Shown here piece by piece: positions 26,388 through 36,023 of a stretch of DNA of 64,000 nt. Within the stretch, counting starts at the first letter, position 1, and every line of letters begins with the position of its first letter. A program made the translations under genes and the position numbers. The notes under the pieces were generated by a model. The model was not told the DNA's origin. It saw only the letters and a list, made by a program, of their open reading frames with translations, and ran no database searches. Source of the stretch: Luteibacter sp. 9135 (lineage in GTDB: Bacteria; Pseudomonadota; Gammaproteobacteria; Xanthomonadales; Rhodanobacteraceae); assembly GCF_000745005.1 (NCBI RefSeq), contig NZ_JQNB01000001.1, positions 2,225,501 to 2,289,500 of the forward strand, written 5' to 3'.

Positions 26388-27367
26388 CGCGGCGGGTCCT
26401 GCTTGTCCTCGAACGCCTCGTAGGCCCGCACGATCTTGGCCACCAGCGGGTGGCGGACTACGTCGCGCGAGGTGAAGAAGGTGAAGCTGATACCGTCCAC
26501 GCCGCGCAGCACCTCGATCGCGTGGCGCAGGCCCGAGCGAATGTGGCGTGGCAGGTCCACCTGCGAGACGTCGCCGGTGATGACCGCCACCGAGCCGAAG
26601 CCGATGCGGGTCAGGAACATCTTCATCTGCTCGACGGTGGTGTTCTGCGCCTCGTCGAGGATCACGTACGAATCGTTGAGCGTGCGGCCGCGCATGTAGG
26701 CCAGCGGGGCGATCTCTATGACGTTGCGCTCGATCAGCTTGCCGACCTTCTCGAAGCCGACCATCTCGTACAGCGCGTCGTACAGCGGGCGCAGGTAGGG
26801 GTCGATCTTTTGGCTGAGGTCGCCGGGCAGGAAACCCAGTTTCTCGCCGGCTTCCACCGCCGGACGCACCAGCAGCACGCGCTGCACGCGGTTGGCTTCC
26901 AGGGCCTCGATGGCGCTGGCCACCGCGAGGTAGGTCTTGCCGGTGCCGGCCGGGCCCACGCCGAAGTTGATGTCGTGGGTGGTGATGGCGTGCAGGTAGC
27001 GGGCCTGGTTGGCGCCGCGGCCCTTGATCACGCCGCGCTTCACCTTGATCACCACTTCCTGTGCGGATTCGGCAGCCTGGTCGTTGAGCGCGTCGATACC
27101 CGATTCCGCCAGGCGCAGGTGAATGGCCTGGCCGTTGAGGATCTCCGTCTCGGTGGCGGCATACAGCGCGCGGATCACCTGCTCGCCGGCGCGTGCCGAG
27201 GCCTCGTCACCGATGACGCGGAAGATGGCGCCGCGATGATCCACTTCCACGCCCAGGCGCAGTTCGATCTGCCGGACATGTTCGTCCAGCGGACCGCACA
27301 GGTTGGCGAGACGGGTGTTGTCCTCGGGATCGAGGGCGAAATCGCGTTGGATAGGGCCTGTGGTCAT
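26384..27367 (-). CDS. phoH: PhoH-like ATPase (PhoH/YbeZ)
   Basis: P-loop ATPase of 327 residues of the YbeZ type that works with YbeY. Walker A is GPAGTGKT around residue 140; Walker B is [11 protein letters not shown], and [11 protein letters not shown] is the sensor-like motif. An N-terminal KH-like region (about 25-105) precedes the core. Its stop overlaps the ybeY start. Role in RNA metabolism rests on family data. It follows miaB by 32 bases and is probably cotranscribed. Confidence 0.95.
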   Translation of the reverse strand: MTTGPIQRDFALDPEDNTRLANLCGPLDEHVRQIELRLGVEVDHRGAIFRVIGDEASARAGEQVIRALYAATETEILNGQAIHLRLAESGIDALNDQAAESAQEVVIKVKRGVIKGRGANQARYLHAITTHDINFGVGPAGTGKTYLAVASAIEALEANRVQRVLLVRPAVEAGEKLGFLPGDLSQKIDPYLRPLYDALYEMVGFEKVGKLIERNVIEIAPLAYMRGRTLNDSYVILDEAQNTTVEQMKMFLTRIGFGSVAVITGDVSQVDLPRHIRSGLRHAIEVLRGVDGISFTFFTSRDVVRHPLVAKIVRAYEAFEDKQDPPR

Positions 27368-27399
27368 AGGGTTCGGTGCGTCACGTTAGGGGCGAGGGC

Positions 27400-28749
27400 T
27401 CACGACGCCAGCGCGACCTCGTCGGCCAGGCGCACGCGGCCACGCAGCGAGTTGCTCATGGCTTCGGTGATCGTGACGTCGACGAACTGGCCGATCATGC
27501 GGGCGTGGCCGGGGAAATTGACGTACCGCATGTTTTCGGTGCGGCCGCTCATCTCGTTGGGGTCGCGGCGGCTGGGTTTTTCCACCAGCACGCGCTGCAC
27601 GCTGCCGACCATGGCCTGGTTGATCCGGCGCGCGTTCTCGTTGATAGCCGCCTGCAAGCGGGCAAGCCGGGCGTTCTTCACCTCGGCCGGCGTGTCGTCG
27701 GCCAGGCTGGCGGCCGGGGTGCCGGGCCGCGAGGAAAACACGAACGAGAAACTCTGGTCGAAACCGATGTCGTCGATCAGTTTCATGGTCTTTTCAAAGT
27801 CGTCGTCGGTCTCGCCGGGGAAGCCGACGATGAAATCCGACGACACGCAGATGTCCGGACGCACGGCGCGCAGCTTGCGGATGCGCTGCTTGAATTCCAG
27901 GGCGGTGTAGCCACGCTTCATGGCCGCCAGGATGCGGTCCGAGCCCGCCTGCACGGGCAGGTGCAGGTAGTTGGCCAGCTGCGGCACATTGGCGTAGGCC
28001 TCGATCAGCGAGTCGGAAAACTCCAGCGGATGCGAGGTGGTGAAACGGATGCGACCGATACCGTCGATCTGCGCGATGGCGTGGATCAGCACCGATAGGT
28101 CGGCCACGTCGCCATCGTGCATCGGACCGCGGTACGCGTTGACGTTCTGGCCAAGCAGGTTGACCTCGCGCACGCCCTGTTCGGCGAGCTGCGCCACCTC
28201 GACGATCACGTCGTCGAACGGGCGGCTGATTTCCTCGCCACGAGTGTAGGGCACCACGCAGTAGGAGCAGTATTTCGAACAGCCTTCCATGATCGAGACG
28301 AAGGCGGTGGGGCCTTCGGCGCGCGGCTCCGGCATGCGGTCGAACTTCTCGATCTCCGGAAAGCTGATGTCCACCTGCGACTTGCCCGTGGCGCGCTGGG
28401 CTTCGATCATCTGCGGCAGGCGGTGCAGTGTCTGCGGACCGAACACCAGGTCCACATGCGGGGCGCGCTTGAGGATGGCGTCGCCCTCCTGCGAGGCGAC
28501 GCAACCGCCCACGCCGATCAGCACCGGCTTGCCGTTGGCCTTGTGGGCCTTCCAGCGGCCGAGCTGGCTGAAGACCTTTTCCTGGGCTTTTTCGCGGATG
28601 GAGCAGGTGTTGACCAGGATGACGTCCGCGTCGTCCTCGTTCTGCGTCAGCTCCAGGCCATGGGAGGCGAGCAGCACGTCGGCCATCTTGGCCGAGTCGT
28701 ACTCGTTCATCTGGCAGCCGTGGGTCTTGATGAAAAGCTTGCCGCTCAT
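27400..28749 (-). CDS. miaB: tRNA-2-methylthio-N6-dimethylallyladenosine synthase MiaB
   Basis: Radical-SAM methylthiotransferase that adds a methylthio group to i6A37 in tRNAs. In order: an N-terminal UPF0004 domain with [17 protein letters not shown] and [10 protein letters not shown], whose three cysteines bind an auxiliary 4Fe-4S cluster; the radical-[11 protein letters not shown]; and a C-terminal TRAM domain. Length 449 residues, as expected. ATG 28749 matches the family start [12 protein letters not shown]. An open frame extends upstream to 28908, but that part has no family match. It heads miaB-phoH-ybeY-corC. Confidence 0.95.
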   Translation of the reverse strand: MSGKLFIKTHGCQMNEYDSAKMADVLLASHGLELTQNEDDADVILVNTCSIREKAQEKVFSQLGRWKAHKANGKPVLIGVGGCVASQEGDAILKRAPHVDLVFGPQTLHRLPQMIEAQRATGKSQVDISFPEIEKFDRMPEPRAEGPTAFVSIMEGCSKYCSYCVVPYTRGEEISRPFDDVIVEVAQLAEQGVREVNLLGQNVNAYRGPMHDGDVADLSVLIHAIAQIDGIGRIRFTTSHPLEFSDSLIEAYANVPQLANYLHLPVQAGSDRILAAMKRGYTALEFKQRIRKLRAVRPDICVSSDFIVGFPGETDDDFEKTMKLIDDIGFDQSFSFVFSSRPGTPAASLADDTPAEVKNARLARLQAAINENARRINQAMVGSVQRVLVEKPSRRDPNEMSGRTENMRYVNFPGHARMIGQFVDVTITEAMSNSLRGRVRLADEVALAS

Positions 28750-28906
28750 GCGCCGGGGTACCGTGATTCGTGGGAGTTGCCGAACCGCGCAGTTTACGCC
28801 CCCGCCGGGGTGCGTGCCAGTTGCCCGCAGCGGATCAATGACTTGCGTGACGATCGTCGGCATCGAGCCCTTGGCAGGAAAAGGGGGCTCGGGCACACTC
28901 GCGCCC

Positions 28907-30121
28907 ATGGTTCACGACGCGACGCCAGGGGAAAGCGCCGGCCATCGCGCCCGCCGTTTTCATCCTTCCGGCACGGCTCTGCGCAGGGCCGCGGGTACGT
29001 GCGCGCTCCTTTTGATAGGCCTGATGGCCGGCCCGGCCGCCGCGGGCTCGCTGTATCGCTGCACCGGTTCCACGGGCGAGACGGTGTTTTCGGGTACCAC
29101 GGCCGGCTACAAGGACTGCAAGCGCATCGGCAGCACCGGGCCCTCGCGTCCGGCCCGCTCGATCGCGACAGTCGCTCCCGCCGCCCAGGCACGGTTGCCC
29201 GCGTCGCCGTCCGGCCAGACCCGTTCCAACAACGGCCAGTCGTCTTCCGCCCCGGCCGCCGTGTTCGAGCCGGTCGCCGGGCCGCCCTCGCTCAAGGGGG
29301 TGATCGGGTCCGTGGCCCTGGCCCCCACCGTAGCCGGCCCCTCGCTGGCCGGCATCACGGGGGGCGTGGTCGGCGGAATGGAAGGTAATGCCCAGGAGCC
29401 GCTGGTCCTGCCTGCCGTGACGGCGGCGACCCCGTCCCCCGCGGTGCCGAAGGGGCAATGGGATTACAAGGAATCGGCCAGCTCGGACCTGATGGCCGCC
29501 GTTGCACCCGAGACGCCGAAGGGTTCACGGGTGCTACGCGGGGCGGTCTATCGCATCACGCGGGCGGACGGCGGGGTGGAATACACCAACATCCCGCAGG
29601 GCGGTGGCGGCGGGAAGGGCGGCACCGTCAAGATGCTCTTTACCTATATCGCCACCTGCGCCGCCTGCGATGTCCATTCGAAGGTCGACTGGAACAGCGT
29701 CACCCTCAACGTGGCCGCCTATGGCGACGCGATCCGCGCGGCCAGCAGCGAGTTCAGCGTGGACGAGGCCCTGCTGCGGGCCGTTATCCATGCCGAAAGT
29801 GCGTTCAATCCGCGGGCACTGTCGGTGGCCGGCGCCCAGGGCCTGATGCAGTTGATCCCCGGCACCGCACGGGACATGGGTGTCATGGATGCGTTCGACG
29901 CCGGCCAGAACATCCGCGGCGGCGCCCGCTACCTGGCCCTGCTGCTGCGCACCTTCAACGGCAACGAGCGCCTGGCCGCAGCGGCCTACAACGCCGGCCC
30001 CGGCGCCGTGCAGAAGTACAACGGCGTGCCCCCCTACGACGAAACCCAGGTCTACGTCGAACGCGTCGGCGTCCTCCGCAAACGCTACAACGACCTCCTG
30101 AAGCCCCACGCCGCGCTGTAA
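28907..30121 (+). CDS. Exported lytic transglycosylase (SLT) with DUF4124-like N terminus
   Basis: Exported peptidoglycan-cleaving enzyme, 404 residues. A basic N terminus precedes a hydrophobic signal core at about 31-46, ending GPAAAG. Residues 48-75 form a DUF4124-like segment with two cysteines ([22 protein letters not shown]). A proline/serine-rich linker follows to about 185, then [16 protein letters not shown] and [12 protein letters not shown]. The SLT domain (about 265-400) has HAESAFNP with catalytic Glu297, [13 protein letters not shown] and [10 protein letters not shown]. No good ribosome site is seen at ATG 28907, so the start is uncertain. It is divergent from miaB. Confidence 0.85.
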   Translation: MVHDATPGESAGHRARRFHPSGTALRRAAGTCALLLIGLMAGPAAAGSLYRCTGSTGETVFSGTTAGYKDCKRIGSTGPSRPARSIATVAPAAQARLPASPSGQTRSNNGQSSSAPAAVFEPVAGPPSLKGVIGSVALAPTVAGPSLAGITGGVVGGMEGNAQEPLVLPAVTAATPSPAVPKGQWDYKESASSDLMAAVAPETPKGSRVLRGAVYRITRADGGVEYTNIPQGGGGGKGGTVKMLFTYIATCAACDVHSKVDWNSVTLNVAAYGDAIRAASSEFSVDEALLRAVIHAESAFNPRALSVAGAQGLMQLIPGTARDMGVMDAFDAGQNIRGGARYLALLLRTFNGNERLAAAAYNAGPGAVQKYNGVPPYDETQVYVERVGVLRKRYNDLLKPHAAL

Positions 30122-30152
30122 CGGCCGTACCGCGCCCAACGTCACGCCGCGT

Positions 30153-30176
30153 GTAGGAGCGCACGCACGTGCGCGA
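30153..30176 (+). repeat. Single GTAGGAGCGCAC palindrome
   Basis: One copy of the same element as at 25785-25892, here GTAGGAGCGCACGCACGTGCGCGA, in the short gap between convergent genes, where it could act as a transcript end. Confidence 0.75.
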
Positions 30177-30182
30177 ATCGTG

Positions 30183-31367
30183 CTACCTCAACGCCTGCAT
30201 AGGCGCCGTAGGCGGCCGCTGCGTTGGCGTTACCGTGGTCGCGAACGCCGCCCCATTACGCAGCCCGGACACCTTCACCGCCACGCCCGGCTTCAGCGAG
30301 GCCTCGTGCCGCCGTAAATCGGACGGGTCGAGGATGTCCTCGTCGCCGATGCGCAGCAGTACGTCGCGTTGCTGGATGCCGGCCAGCGCGGCGGGGCCGC
30401 CGGGCGAGACCTCGTTCACCACCACCCCGCGGGCCGCGGAGGGCAGGCCGCTGTCGGCGGAGATGGGCACCGCACCGTAATCCGCGCCGATCCAGCCGCG
30501 CACCACGTGGCCTGTCTGGATGATCTGGTCCAGCACCTCGCGGGCGCTCTGCACGGGAATGGCGAAGCCGATGCCCTCGGCGCCCACGGCCTGACCGATC
30601 AGCGAGGTGTTGATGCCGACCAGTTCGCCGTGCGCGTTGACCAGCGCGCCGCCGGAATTGCCGAAGTTGATCGCGGCGTCCGTCTGGATGAAGTTCTCCA
30701 GGCTGGACAGGTTGAGCTGGCGACCGATGGCGCTGACGATACCCATGGTCACGGTCTGGCCGATGCCGAAGGGGTTGCCGATGGCCAGCACCACGTCGCC
30801 GACCCGGGGCCGGCTTTCGGCGTCGGTCATGTGGATGGCGGGCAGGTTGCCCGCATCCACCTTGAGCACGGCCAGGTCGGTTTCATCGTCCGAGCCCACC
30901 ACGCGGGCCTTGGCGACGCGGCCGTCGTAGAGCAGCAGCTGGATGTCGTCGGCGTTGGCGATCACGTGGTTGTTGGTCAGGACGTAGCCGTCTTCGCGAA
31001 CGATCACGCCCGAGCCCAGGTTCTGCTGGCGGCGGGTACGGGCCGGGCCGGTGGGCACGCTGAAGATGCGTTGTAGCACCGGGTCCGAATACAGTTCGCG
31101 CGGCTGCTCGGTCACCATCTTGTTGGCGTAGATGTTGACCACGGCCGGCGCGGCCTTGGCCACGGCATCCGCGTAGGAGGCGGGCGCGCCGGCGGCCGGG
31201 GCCTCGTTGTCGGCGCTGGCGGCGGCAGGCTGGGTGGCCGGGGGGGTGAAGCGCTGGCGCAGGAAAGCGCCGCTGCCCGGCCAGAACAGGCCCACCACGA
31301 AGGCGACGGCCAGGCCGAGCACGACGAAGCGGGCAACGAAGGCGAGCGTGCGTGCGGCGTGGTTCAT
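30183..31367 (-). CDS. DegS/AlgW-like serine protease with one PDZ domain
   Basis: Trypsin-like periplasmic protease of the HtrA family, 394 residues. An uncleaved N-terminal helix (about 10-30) anchors it in the inner membrane. The catalytic triad is His134 in TNNHVI, Asp164 in ETDLAVL and Ser238 in NFGNSGGALV. A single PDZ domain (about 285-375) ends the chain. One PDZ plus an anchor fits DegS/AlgW, which start sigma-E signalling by cutting RseA, rather than DegP with two PDZ domains. It is divergent from petA with a 250-base intergenic region. Confidence 0.9.
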   Translation of the reverse strand: MNHAARTLAFVARFVVLGLAVAFVVGLFWPGSGAFLRQRFTPPATQPAAASADNEAPAAGAPASYADAVAKAAPAVVNIYANKMVTEQPRELYSDPVLQRIFSVPTGPARTRRQQNLGSGVIVREDGYVLTNNHVIANADDIQLLLYDGRVAKARVVGSDDETDLAVLKVDAGNLPAIHMTDAESRPRVGDVVLAIGNPFGIGQTVTMGIVSAIGRQLNLSSLENFIQTDAAINFGNSGGALVNAHGELVGINTSLIGQAVGAEGIGFAIPVQSAREVLDQIIQTGHVVRGWIGADYGAVPISADSGLPSAARGVVVNEVSPGGPAALAGIQQRDVLLRIGDEDILDPSDLRRHEASLKPGVAVKVSGLRNGAAFATTVTPTQRPPTAPMQALR

Positions 31368-31505
31368 GGATTAACGAGGGGTCCTGTCGTCGTCGCGTCG
31401 CCTTGCCCGGGGGAATCCGGGCAGCCGGTGGTGCCGGATTTTCCGCTTCCTGGCGGATTCGTGACCGTCCCACCCGTCATGGAGCACAGGGGGTGGTTCA
31501 GTTTA

Positions 31506-31535
31506 TTGTACGTGGGTGGTGCCTGCCGTTACACT
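31506..31535 (+). promoter_or_regulatory. Sigma-70-type promoter of petABC
   Basis: TTGTAC at 31506-31511 and TACACT at 31530-31535 are separated by 18 bases. Transcription would begin near 31542, about 77 bases before petA. Confidence 0.5.
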
Positions 31536-31618
31536 GACTTGATATAGCGGAAGCCGATTTCCGAACGAACCGGCGATAGGGGTCCGCATTCTCAATGGCA
31601 TAAGTTCCGGAGAGCCTG

Positions 31619-32218
31619 ATGGCGAACGAAGTCGTCGATCACGGGCGCCGTCGCTTCCTCACCACCACGACCGCGGTCGTGGGCGGTGTCGGAGTGGTCA
31701 CGGCGGTCGTGCCCTTCATCAAGTCGTGGGAACCGAGCGCAAGGGCAAAGGCAGCGGGAGCGCCTGTCACGGTCGACATCAGCACCATCGAGGCGGGCCA
31801 GAAGGTCACCTTCGCCTGGCGCAGTCTGCCGGTCTTCGTGGTCAACCGGACCAAGGACCAGCTGGCCCAGCTGAAGGGCCTCGAGCCCCGCCTGCTGGAT
31901 CCGCAGTCCTCGGACGCAGGCCAGCAGCCGAAGTACGCCACCAACGAGAACCGCTCGATCAAGCCCGAGTGGCTGGTCGTCATTGGCCTGTGCACCCACC
32001 TGGGCTGCGTGCCGGACTTCGTGCCCGACATCAAGCCCGAGCCGTTCGACGCCAACTGGAAGGGCGGTTTCTACTGCCCCTGTCACAAGTCGCGCTACGA
32101 CCTGTCCGGGCGCGTCTTCGCCGGCGTGCCCGCGCCGAAGAACCTGGCCGTGCCGCAGTACCACTTCCTGGATGACTCGCACATCCAGATCGGTGTCGAT
32201 CCGGAGGGGAAAGGCTGA
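31619..32218 (+). CDS. petA: Ubiquinol-cytochrome c reductase iron-sulfur (Rieske) subunit
   Basis: Rieske subunit of the bc1 complex, 199 residues, anchored in the inner membrane with its cluster domain in the periplasm. The N terminus DHGRRRFLTTTT is a twin-arginine-type signal followed by an anchor helix (about 17-35). The 2Fe-2S cluster is bound by CTHLGC (near 135) and CPCHKS (near 155), two Cys and two His. First gene of petABC; GGAGAG precedes the ATG, and the stop overlaps the next start as TGATG. Confidence 0.97.
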   Translation: MANEVVDHGRRRFLTTTTAVVGGVGVVTAVVPFIKSWEPSARAKAAGAPVTVDISTIEAGQKVTFAWRSLPVFVVNRTKDQLAQLKGLEPRLLDPQSSDAGQQPKYATNENRSIKPEWLVVIGLCTHLGCVPDFVPDIKPEPFDANWKGGFYCPCHKSRYDLSGRVFAGVPAPKNLAVPQYHFLDDSHIQIGVDPEGKG

Positions 32219-33507
32219 TGGCCAGCATCTTCGATTGGGTCAACGAACGCGCGCCGAACCTGGCGCCGACGTTCCGCAAGCACATGACCGAGTACTACGC
32301 GCCGAAGAACTTCAACCTCTGGTACTACTTCGGTTCGCTCGCCCTGCTGGTCCTGGTCAACCAGATCGTGACCGGCATCTTCCTCACCATGAACTACAAG
32401 ACGAGTGCGCTGGAAGCGTTCAACTCGGTCGAGTACATCATGCGCGACGTGGAGTGGGGCTGGCTGATCCGCTACATGCACTCCACGGGCGCCTCGCTGT
32501 TCTTCGTGGTGGTGTTCCTGCACATGTTCCGCGGCATCATGTACGGCTCGTTCAAGCGTCCGCGCGAGCTGGTCTGGATCCTGGGCATGCTGATCTTCCT
32601 CGTGCTGATGGCCGAGGCGTTCATGGGCTACGTGCTGCCGTGGGGCAACATGTCGTTCTGGGGCGCGAAGGTGATCATCTCGCTGTTCGGCACCATCCCC
32701 TACATCGGCTCGTCGCTGGTGGAGTGGATCATGGGCGACTTCCTGCCCGCCGACGCCACGCTGAACCGCTTCTTCGCGCTGCACGTCATCGCGCTGCCGC
32801 TGGTGCTCCTGCTGCTGGTGGTGCTGCACCTGGCGGCCCTGCACGAAGTGGGCTCGAACAACCCCGACGGCGTCGACGTCAAGCACGGCCCGAAGGGCAA
32901 CCGCTGGGATGCGAGCAAGCCCATCGACGCCATCCCGTTCCACCCGTACTACACGGTGAAGGACCTGGTGGGCGTCGGCTTCTTCATGACCATCGCCGCG
33001 TTCATCATCTTCTTCGCGCCCACCTTCGGCGGCTGGTTCCTGGAGCACGACAACTTCACCCCGGCCAACAACCTGGTGACGCCGAGCCACATCAAGCCGT
33101 CGTGGTACTTCACCCCCTTCTACGCGATCCTGCGCATGATCCCATCGTTCTTCGGCACGGCGATCTGGGGTGTCATCGGCATGTTCGGTTCCATCCTGCT
33201 GCTGGCGCTGCTGCCGTGGCTGGACCAGGGCGCCGTGCGTTCGGTGCGGTACCGTGGCATGGGCTACCGCATCGCCCTCGGCGTGCTGGTGGTGTCCTTC
33301 CTGTCGCTGGGCGCGGTGGGCGCCGGCGTCACCGCCGAGCTGATCCCCGAATGGTTCCCGCATGCGGACGTCACCACCTGGGAGAACGCCTTCGGCCGGT
33401 TGATGACGCTGTGTTACTTCGGCTTCTTCGTATTCGTATGGGTCTACACGCGCTTCGGTTTCGAGAAGACCAAGCCGGTTCCGGAACGGGTGACGACGCA
33501 TGATTAA
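32218..33507 (+). CDS. petB: Ubiquinol-cytochrome c reductase cytochrome b subunit
   Basis: Cytochrome b of the bc1 complex, 429 residues with about eight transmembrane helices. Haem-ligand histidines lie in RYMHSTGASLFFVVVFLHMFR and in the helix FFALHVIALPLVLLLLVVLH. The Qo motif reads PSWY (residues 294-297) instead of the common PEWY; proteobacterial variants at this Glu are known. Starts one base into the petA stop and overlaps petC by eight bases. GC is high and codon use normal. Confidence 0.97.
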   Translation: MASIFDWVNERAPNLAPTFRKHMTEYYAPKNFNLWYYFGSLALLVLVNQIVTGIFLTMNYKTSALEAFNSVEYIMRDVEWGWLIRYMHSTGASLFFVVVFLHMFRGIMYGSFKRPRELVWILGMLIFLVLMAEAFMGYVLPWGNMSFWGAKVIISLFGTIPYIGSSLVEWIMGDFLPADATLNRFFALHVIALPLVLLLLVVLHLAALHEVGSNNPDGVDVKHGPKGNRWDASKPIDAIPFHPYYTVKDLVGVGFFMTIAAFIIFFAPTFGGWFLEHDNFTPANNLVTPSHIKPSWYFTPFYAILRMIPSFFGTAIWGVIGMFGSILLLALLPWLDQGAVRSVRYRGMGYRIALGVLVVSFLSLGAVGAGVTAELIPEWFPHADVTTWENAFGRLMTLCYFGFFVFVWVYTRFGFEKTKPVPERVTTHD

Positions 33508-34264
33508 GCGCTATCTTTATTCCGCCGCCCTCGCGCTGGGCCTGTTCGTCGCCGCGTTGCCCGCCATGGCCGCCGAAGGTGGCGAGGGACTTCCGTCCGC
33601 CGGTACCAACGTGAACGACCAGGCCGCGCTGCAGCGCGGCGCCAAGCTGTTCTTCAACTACTGCGTCGGCTGTCATTCGCTGAAGTACGTGCGCTACTCG
33701 CGCCTGGCTTCCGACCTGGGCCTGTCCGAAGACGAGGTGATGACCAACCTCAACTTCACGGGTGCCAAGTTCGGCGAGCCGGTGATCTCGCACATGCCGG
33801 TCGACGGGGCCAAGGCCTGGTTCGGCAAGGATCCACCCGACCTGTCGCTCGAGGCGCGGGCCAAGGGCGTGGATTTCATCTTCAATTACCTGAACTCGTT
33901 CTACCTCGACCCCACACGGCCGGTCGGCTGGAACAACACGGTGTTCCCCAACGCCTCCATGCCCAATCCCCTGTGGGAACTGCAGGGCCTGCAGGTGGCC
34001 GTGCACGGCGAGGCCAAGCCGGGCCAGGAAGCCACGGTGGAGAAGCTCGAGTTGCAGCGCCCGGGCCGGATGACGCCCGAGGAGTTCAAGGCGGCCACGC
34101 GCGACATCACCACCTTCCTCGAGTACACGGCCGAGCCGGCCGCCCTCGAGCGCCAGTCGGTGGGCGTATGGGTCATCCTGTTCCTGGCCGGCCTGACCTT
34201 CCTGCTGTACCTCGTGAAGCAGGAGTACTGGAAGGACGTGCACGAACAACACGACGAGCACTGA
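33500..34264 (+). CDS. petC: Cytochrome c1
   Basis: Cytochrome c1 of the bc1 complex, 254 residues. A signal peptide (MIKRYLYSAALALGLFVAALPAMA) is followed by the covalent haem motif CVGCH near residue 53; the Met ligand is probably in the PNASMPNPLW region. A C-terminal helix (about 222-240) anchors it so the haem faces the periplasm. Overlaps petB by eight bases; a terminator follows at 34276. Confidence 0.97.
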   Translation: MIKRYLYSAALALGLFVAALPAMAAEGGEGLPSAGTNVNDQAALQRGAKLFFNYCVGCHSLKYVRYSRLASDLGLSEDEVMTNLNFTGAKFGEPVISHMPVDGAKAWFGKDPPDLSLEARAKGVDFIFNYLNSFYLDPTRPVGWNNTVFPNASMPNPLWELQGLQVAVHGEAKPGQEATVEKLELQRPGRMTPEEFKAATRDITTFLEYTAEPAALERQSVGVWVILFLAGLTFLLYLVKQEYWKDVHEQHDEH

Positions 34265-34275
34265 CCGATGCCCCG

Positions 34276-34304
34276 CGGGCGGCCCACGGCCGCCCGTTTC
34301 GTTT
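34276..34304 (+). terminator. Rho-independent terminator of petABC
   Basis: CGGGCGGCC and GGCCGCCCG form a 9-base GC stem with a three-base loop, then TTTCGTTT, starting 12 bases after the petC stop. Confidence 0.85.
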
Positions 34305-34356
34305 CGGGGACGGGTGGGGTTAGAGTTCCGAACACCGTAAACAGGGAGATCGACGC

Positions 34357-35001
34357 ATGGTCCAGAGTGCTCGTTCGCGTGCGGGGCTGACGCTTTACAC
34401 CAGCGCCGACGATATCCATTGCCACCGGACGCGCCTGGTGCTGGCGGCGAAGGGGGTGGCCTATGACCGGATCATCCTCAAGCCGGATCGCCCAACGGCC
34501 GATCTGCTCGACCTCAACCCCTACGGCACCCTGCCGACCCTGGTCGATCGCGACCTCTGTCTCTACGACCCCCTCGTGGTGGTCGAATACCTCGATGAGC
34601 GTTATCCGCATCCGCCGTTGATGCCCATCGACCCGCTGTCACGGGCGCGCCTGCGCCTGGCCACCTGGCGCGTCGAAAACGACTGGCTACCTGAGATCGA
34701 GGCGATTGCAGAGGGCGGCAAGGAGGCTGCCGGTGCCCGCAAGCGCCTGCGCGAGCAGCTGTTGTTGTCCGAGCCGCTGTTCCGGGCGTCGCGTTTCTTC
34801 CTCAATCCGGAGATGAGCCTGATCGACTGCCTGGTGGCCCCCGTGGTCTGGCGGCTGCCACACCTGGGCGTGGACCTGGGTCGGGACGGCAAGGCCATCG
34901 TCGATTACGGCGAGCGCCTGTTTCACAGCCAGGGCTTTGCCCGCAGCCTCACCCCCGAGGAGCGCGACATGCGCCCGGATTTCAATTTCAGCCCCGGTTA
35001 G
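34357..35001 (+). CDS. sspA: Stringent starvation protein A (GST-like)
   Basis: RNA-polymerase-associated SspA, 214 residues, with a thioredoxin-like GST N-terminal domain (LTLYTSADDIHCHRTRLVLA, NPYGTLPTLVDRDL, YLDERYP) and an alpha-helical C-terminal domain. SspA lacks GST catalysis and binds sigma-70 RNA polymerase in starvation and acid stress. GGGAGA lies close before the ATG. It follows the bc1 operon, and sspB is 100 bases downstream, an order widely kept in beta- and gammaproteobacteria. Confidence 0.94.
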   Translation: MVQSARSRAGLTLYTSADDIHCHRTRLVLAAKGVAYDRIILKPDRPTADLLDLNPYGTLPTLVDRDLCLYDPLVVVEYLDERYPHPPLMPIDPLSRARLRLATWRVENDWLPEIEAIAEGGKEAAGARKRLREQLLLSEPLFRASRFFLNPEMSLIDCLVAPVVWRLPHLGVDLGRDGKAIVDYGERLFHSQGFARSLTPEERDMRPDFNFSPG

Positions 35002-35101
35002 CGTCGGATGCCGCCTATCCCTTAAACTGTCCTTTCGACCTTGCCCAGCCGGGGCTTTGGTGATCCCCGACCTACCGGCGGGAACGACGAGGACAGCATC
35101 C

Positions 35102-35569
35102 ATGGATACGAACGAAAGCGCGGGCATGACTTCCAATCGCCCGTACCTGCTCCGCGCCATCTACGACTGGATCAGCGACAACGGCCTGACCCCCTACGTG
35201 CTGGTGGACGCCGCCCAGCCCGGGGTCAAGGTGCCCGCCCATGTGGTGAAGAACGGCCAGGTGGTGCTCAACCTGGCCATGCGCGCGGTGGCCAACCTCG
35301 ACCTGGGCAACGAAAAGATCGGCTTCCAGGCCCGTTTCTCGGGTGTCAGCCAGCAGATCGTGATCCCCGTGCCGGCCGTGCTGGCGCTGTACGCGCAGGA
35401 AAACGGGCAGGGCATGATGTTCCCGGCCGACGAAAACGACGGTTCCGAGCCATCGCCCTCGTCCGGTCCGATGGAAGTGGTGGAAAACAGCGAGCCCCCA
35501 CCGCCCTCGGCCGGTGGTGATGACGACCGCCCGAAGCGCGGCGCACCGCACCTGCGCGTCGTCAAGTAG
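35102..35569 (+). CDS. sspB: ClpXP protease specificity-enhancing factor SspB
   Basis: ClpXP adaptor (155 residues) that hands ssrA-tagged proteins to ClpX. The fold region begins RPYLLRAIYDWISDNGLTPY and includes VNLAMRAVANLDLGNEKIGFQARFSG (read in parts). A flexible acidic and proline-rich linker ends in RGAPHLRVVK, the ClpX-binding tail. GAGGA sits eight bases upstream of ATG 35102; a later ATG at 35126 is less likely. Cotranscription with sspA is likely. Confidence 0.95.
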   Translation: MDTNESAGMTSNRPYLLRAIYDWISDNGLTPYVLVDAAQPGVKVPAHVVKNGQVVLNLAMRAVANLDLGNEKIGFQARFSGVSQQIVIPVPAVLALYAQENGQGMMFPADENDGSEPSPSSGPMEVVENSEPPPPSAGGDDDRPKRGAPHLRVVK

Positions 35570-35627
35570 GCTCCCGCCGCCCCTTCGGGGGCTTGTGGAC
35601 GTCCCGGATCGGCCACACACTGCCACC

Positions 35628-36023
35628 ATGGCATCCTTCAGCGATCTTTTCTGGCTCCTTGTCCTCGCCGGCGGTATCGCGAGTTGGTACAGGCTGACGC
35701 GTGCGCGCGAGGTTGCCGCACGCGCCGCCGCGGGGCTGTGCAAGCGCTATGGCCTCCAGTTGCTGGATCAGTCGGTCGGCCTGCGCGCCATGCGCCTCCA
35801 GGGCGTGGATGGCGTGCGTCGGCTGGAGCGCTGCTACGGCTTCGAAGTGAGCCTGGATGGCCAGTCACGCCAGTCGGCACGCCTGTGGATGGCGGGGCAC
35901 GACATCGCCAGTTATTCCCTGCCGGGAGCCGACGCGCCCGACCTGGAAACCGTGGTGGCCACCGATCCCTTGATTCACGGCAGCAACGTCATCTCACTGG
36001 CCGACCGGCGCCGCCTGCACTAA
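35628..36023 (+). CDS. DUF3301 family protein
   Basis: Small protein of 131 residues with one N-terminal transmembrane segment (FWLLVLAGGIASWY, about 7-22) followed by a soluble domain that includes CKRYGLQLLDQSVGLRAMRL and RCYGFEVSLDG, which fits the DUF3301 family. No function is known. The open frame upstream to 35514 overlaps sspB; MASFSDLFW is preferred. It overlaps nadC tail to tail by four bases. Confidence 0.78.
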   Translation: MASFSDLFWLLVLAGGIASWYRLTRAREVAARAAAGLCKRYGLQLLDQSVGLRAMRLQGVDGVRRLERCYGFEVSLDGQSRQSARLWMAGHDIASYSLPGADAPDLETVVATDPLIHGSNVISLADRRRLH

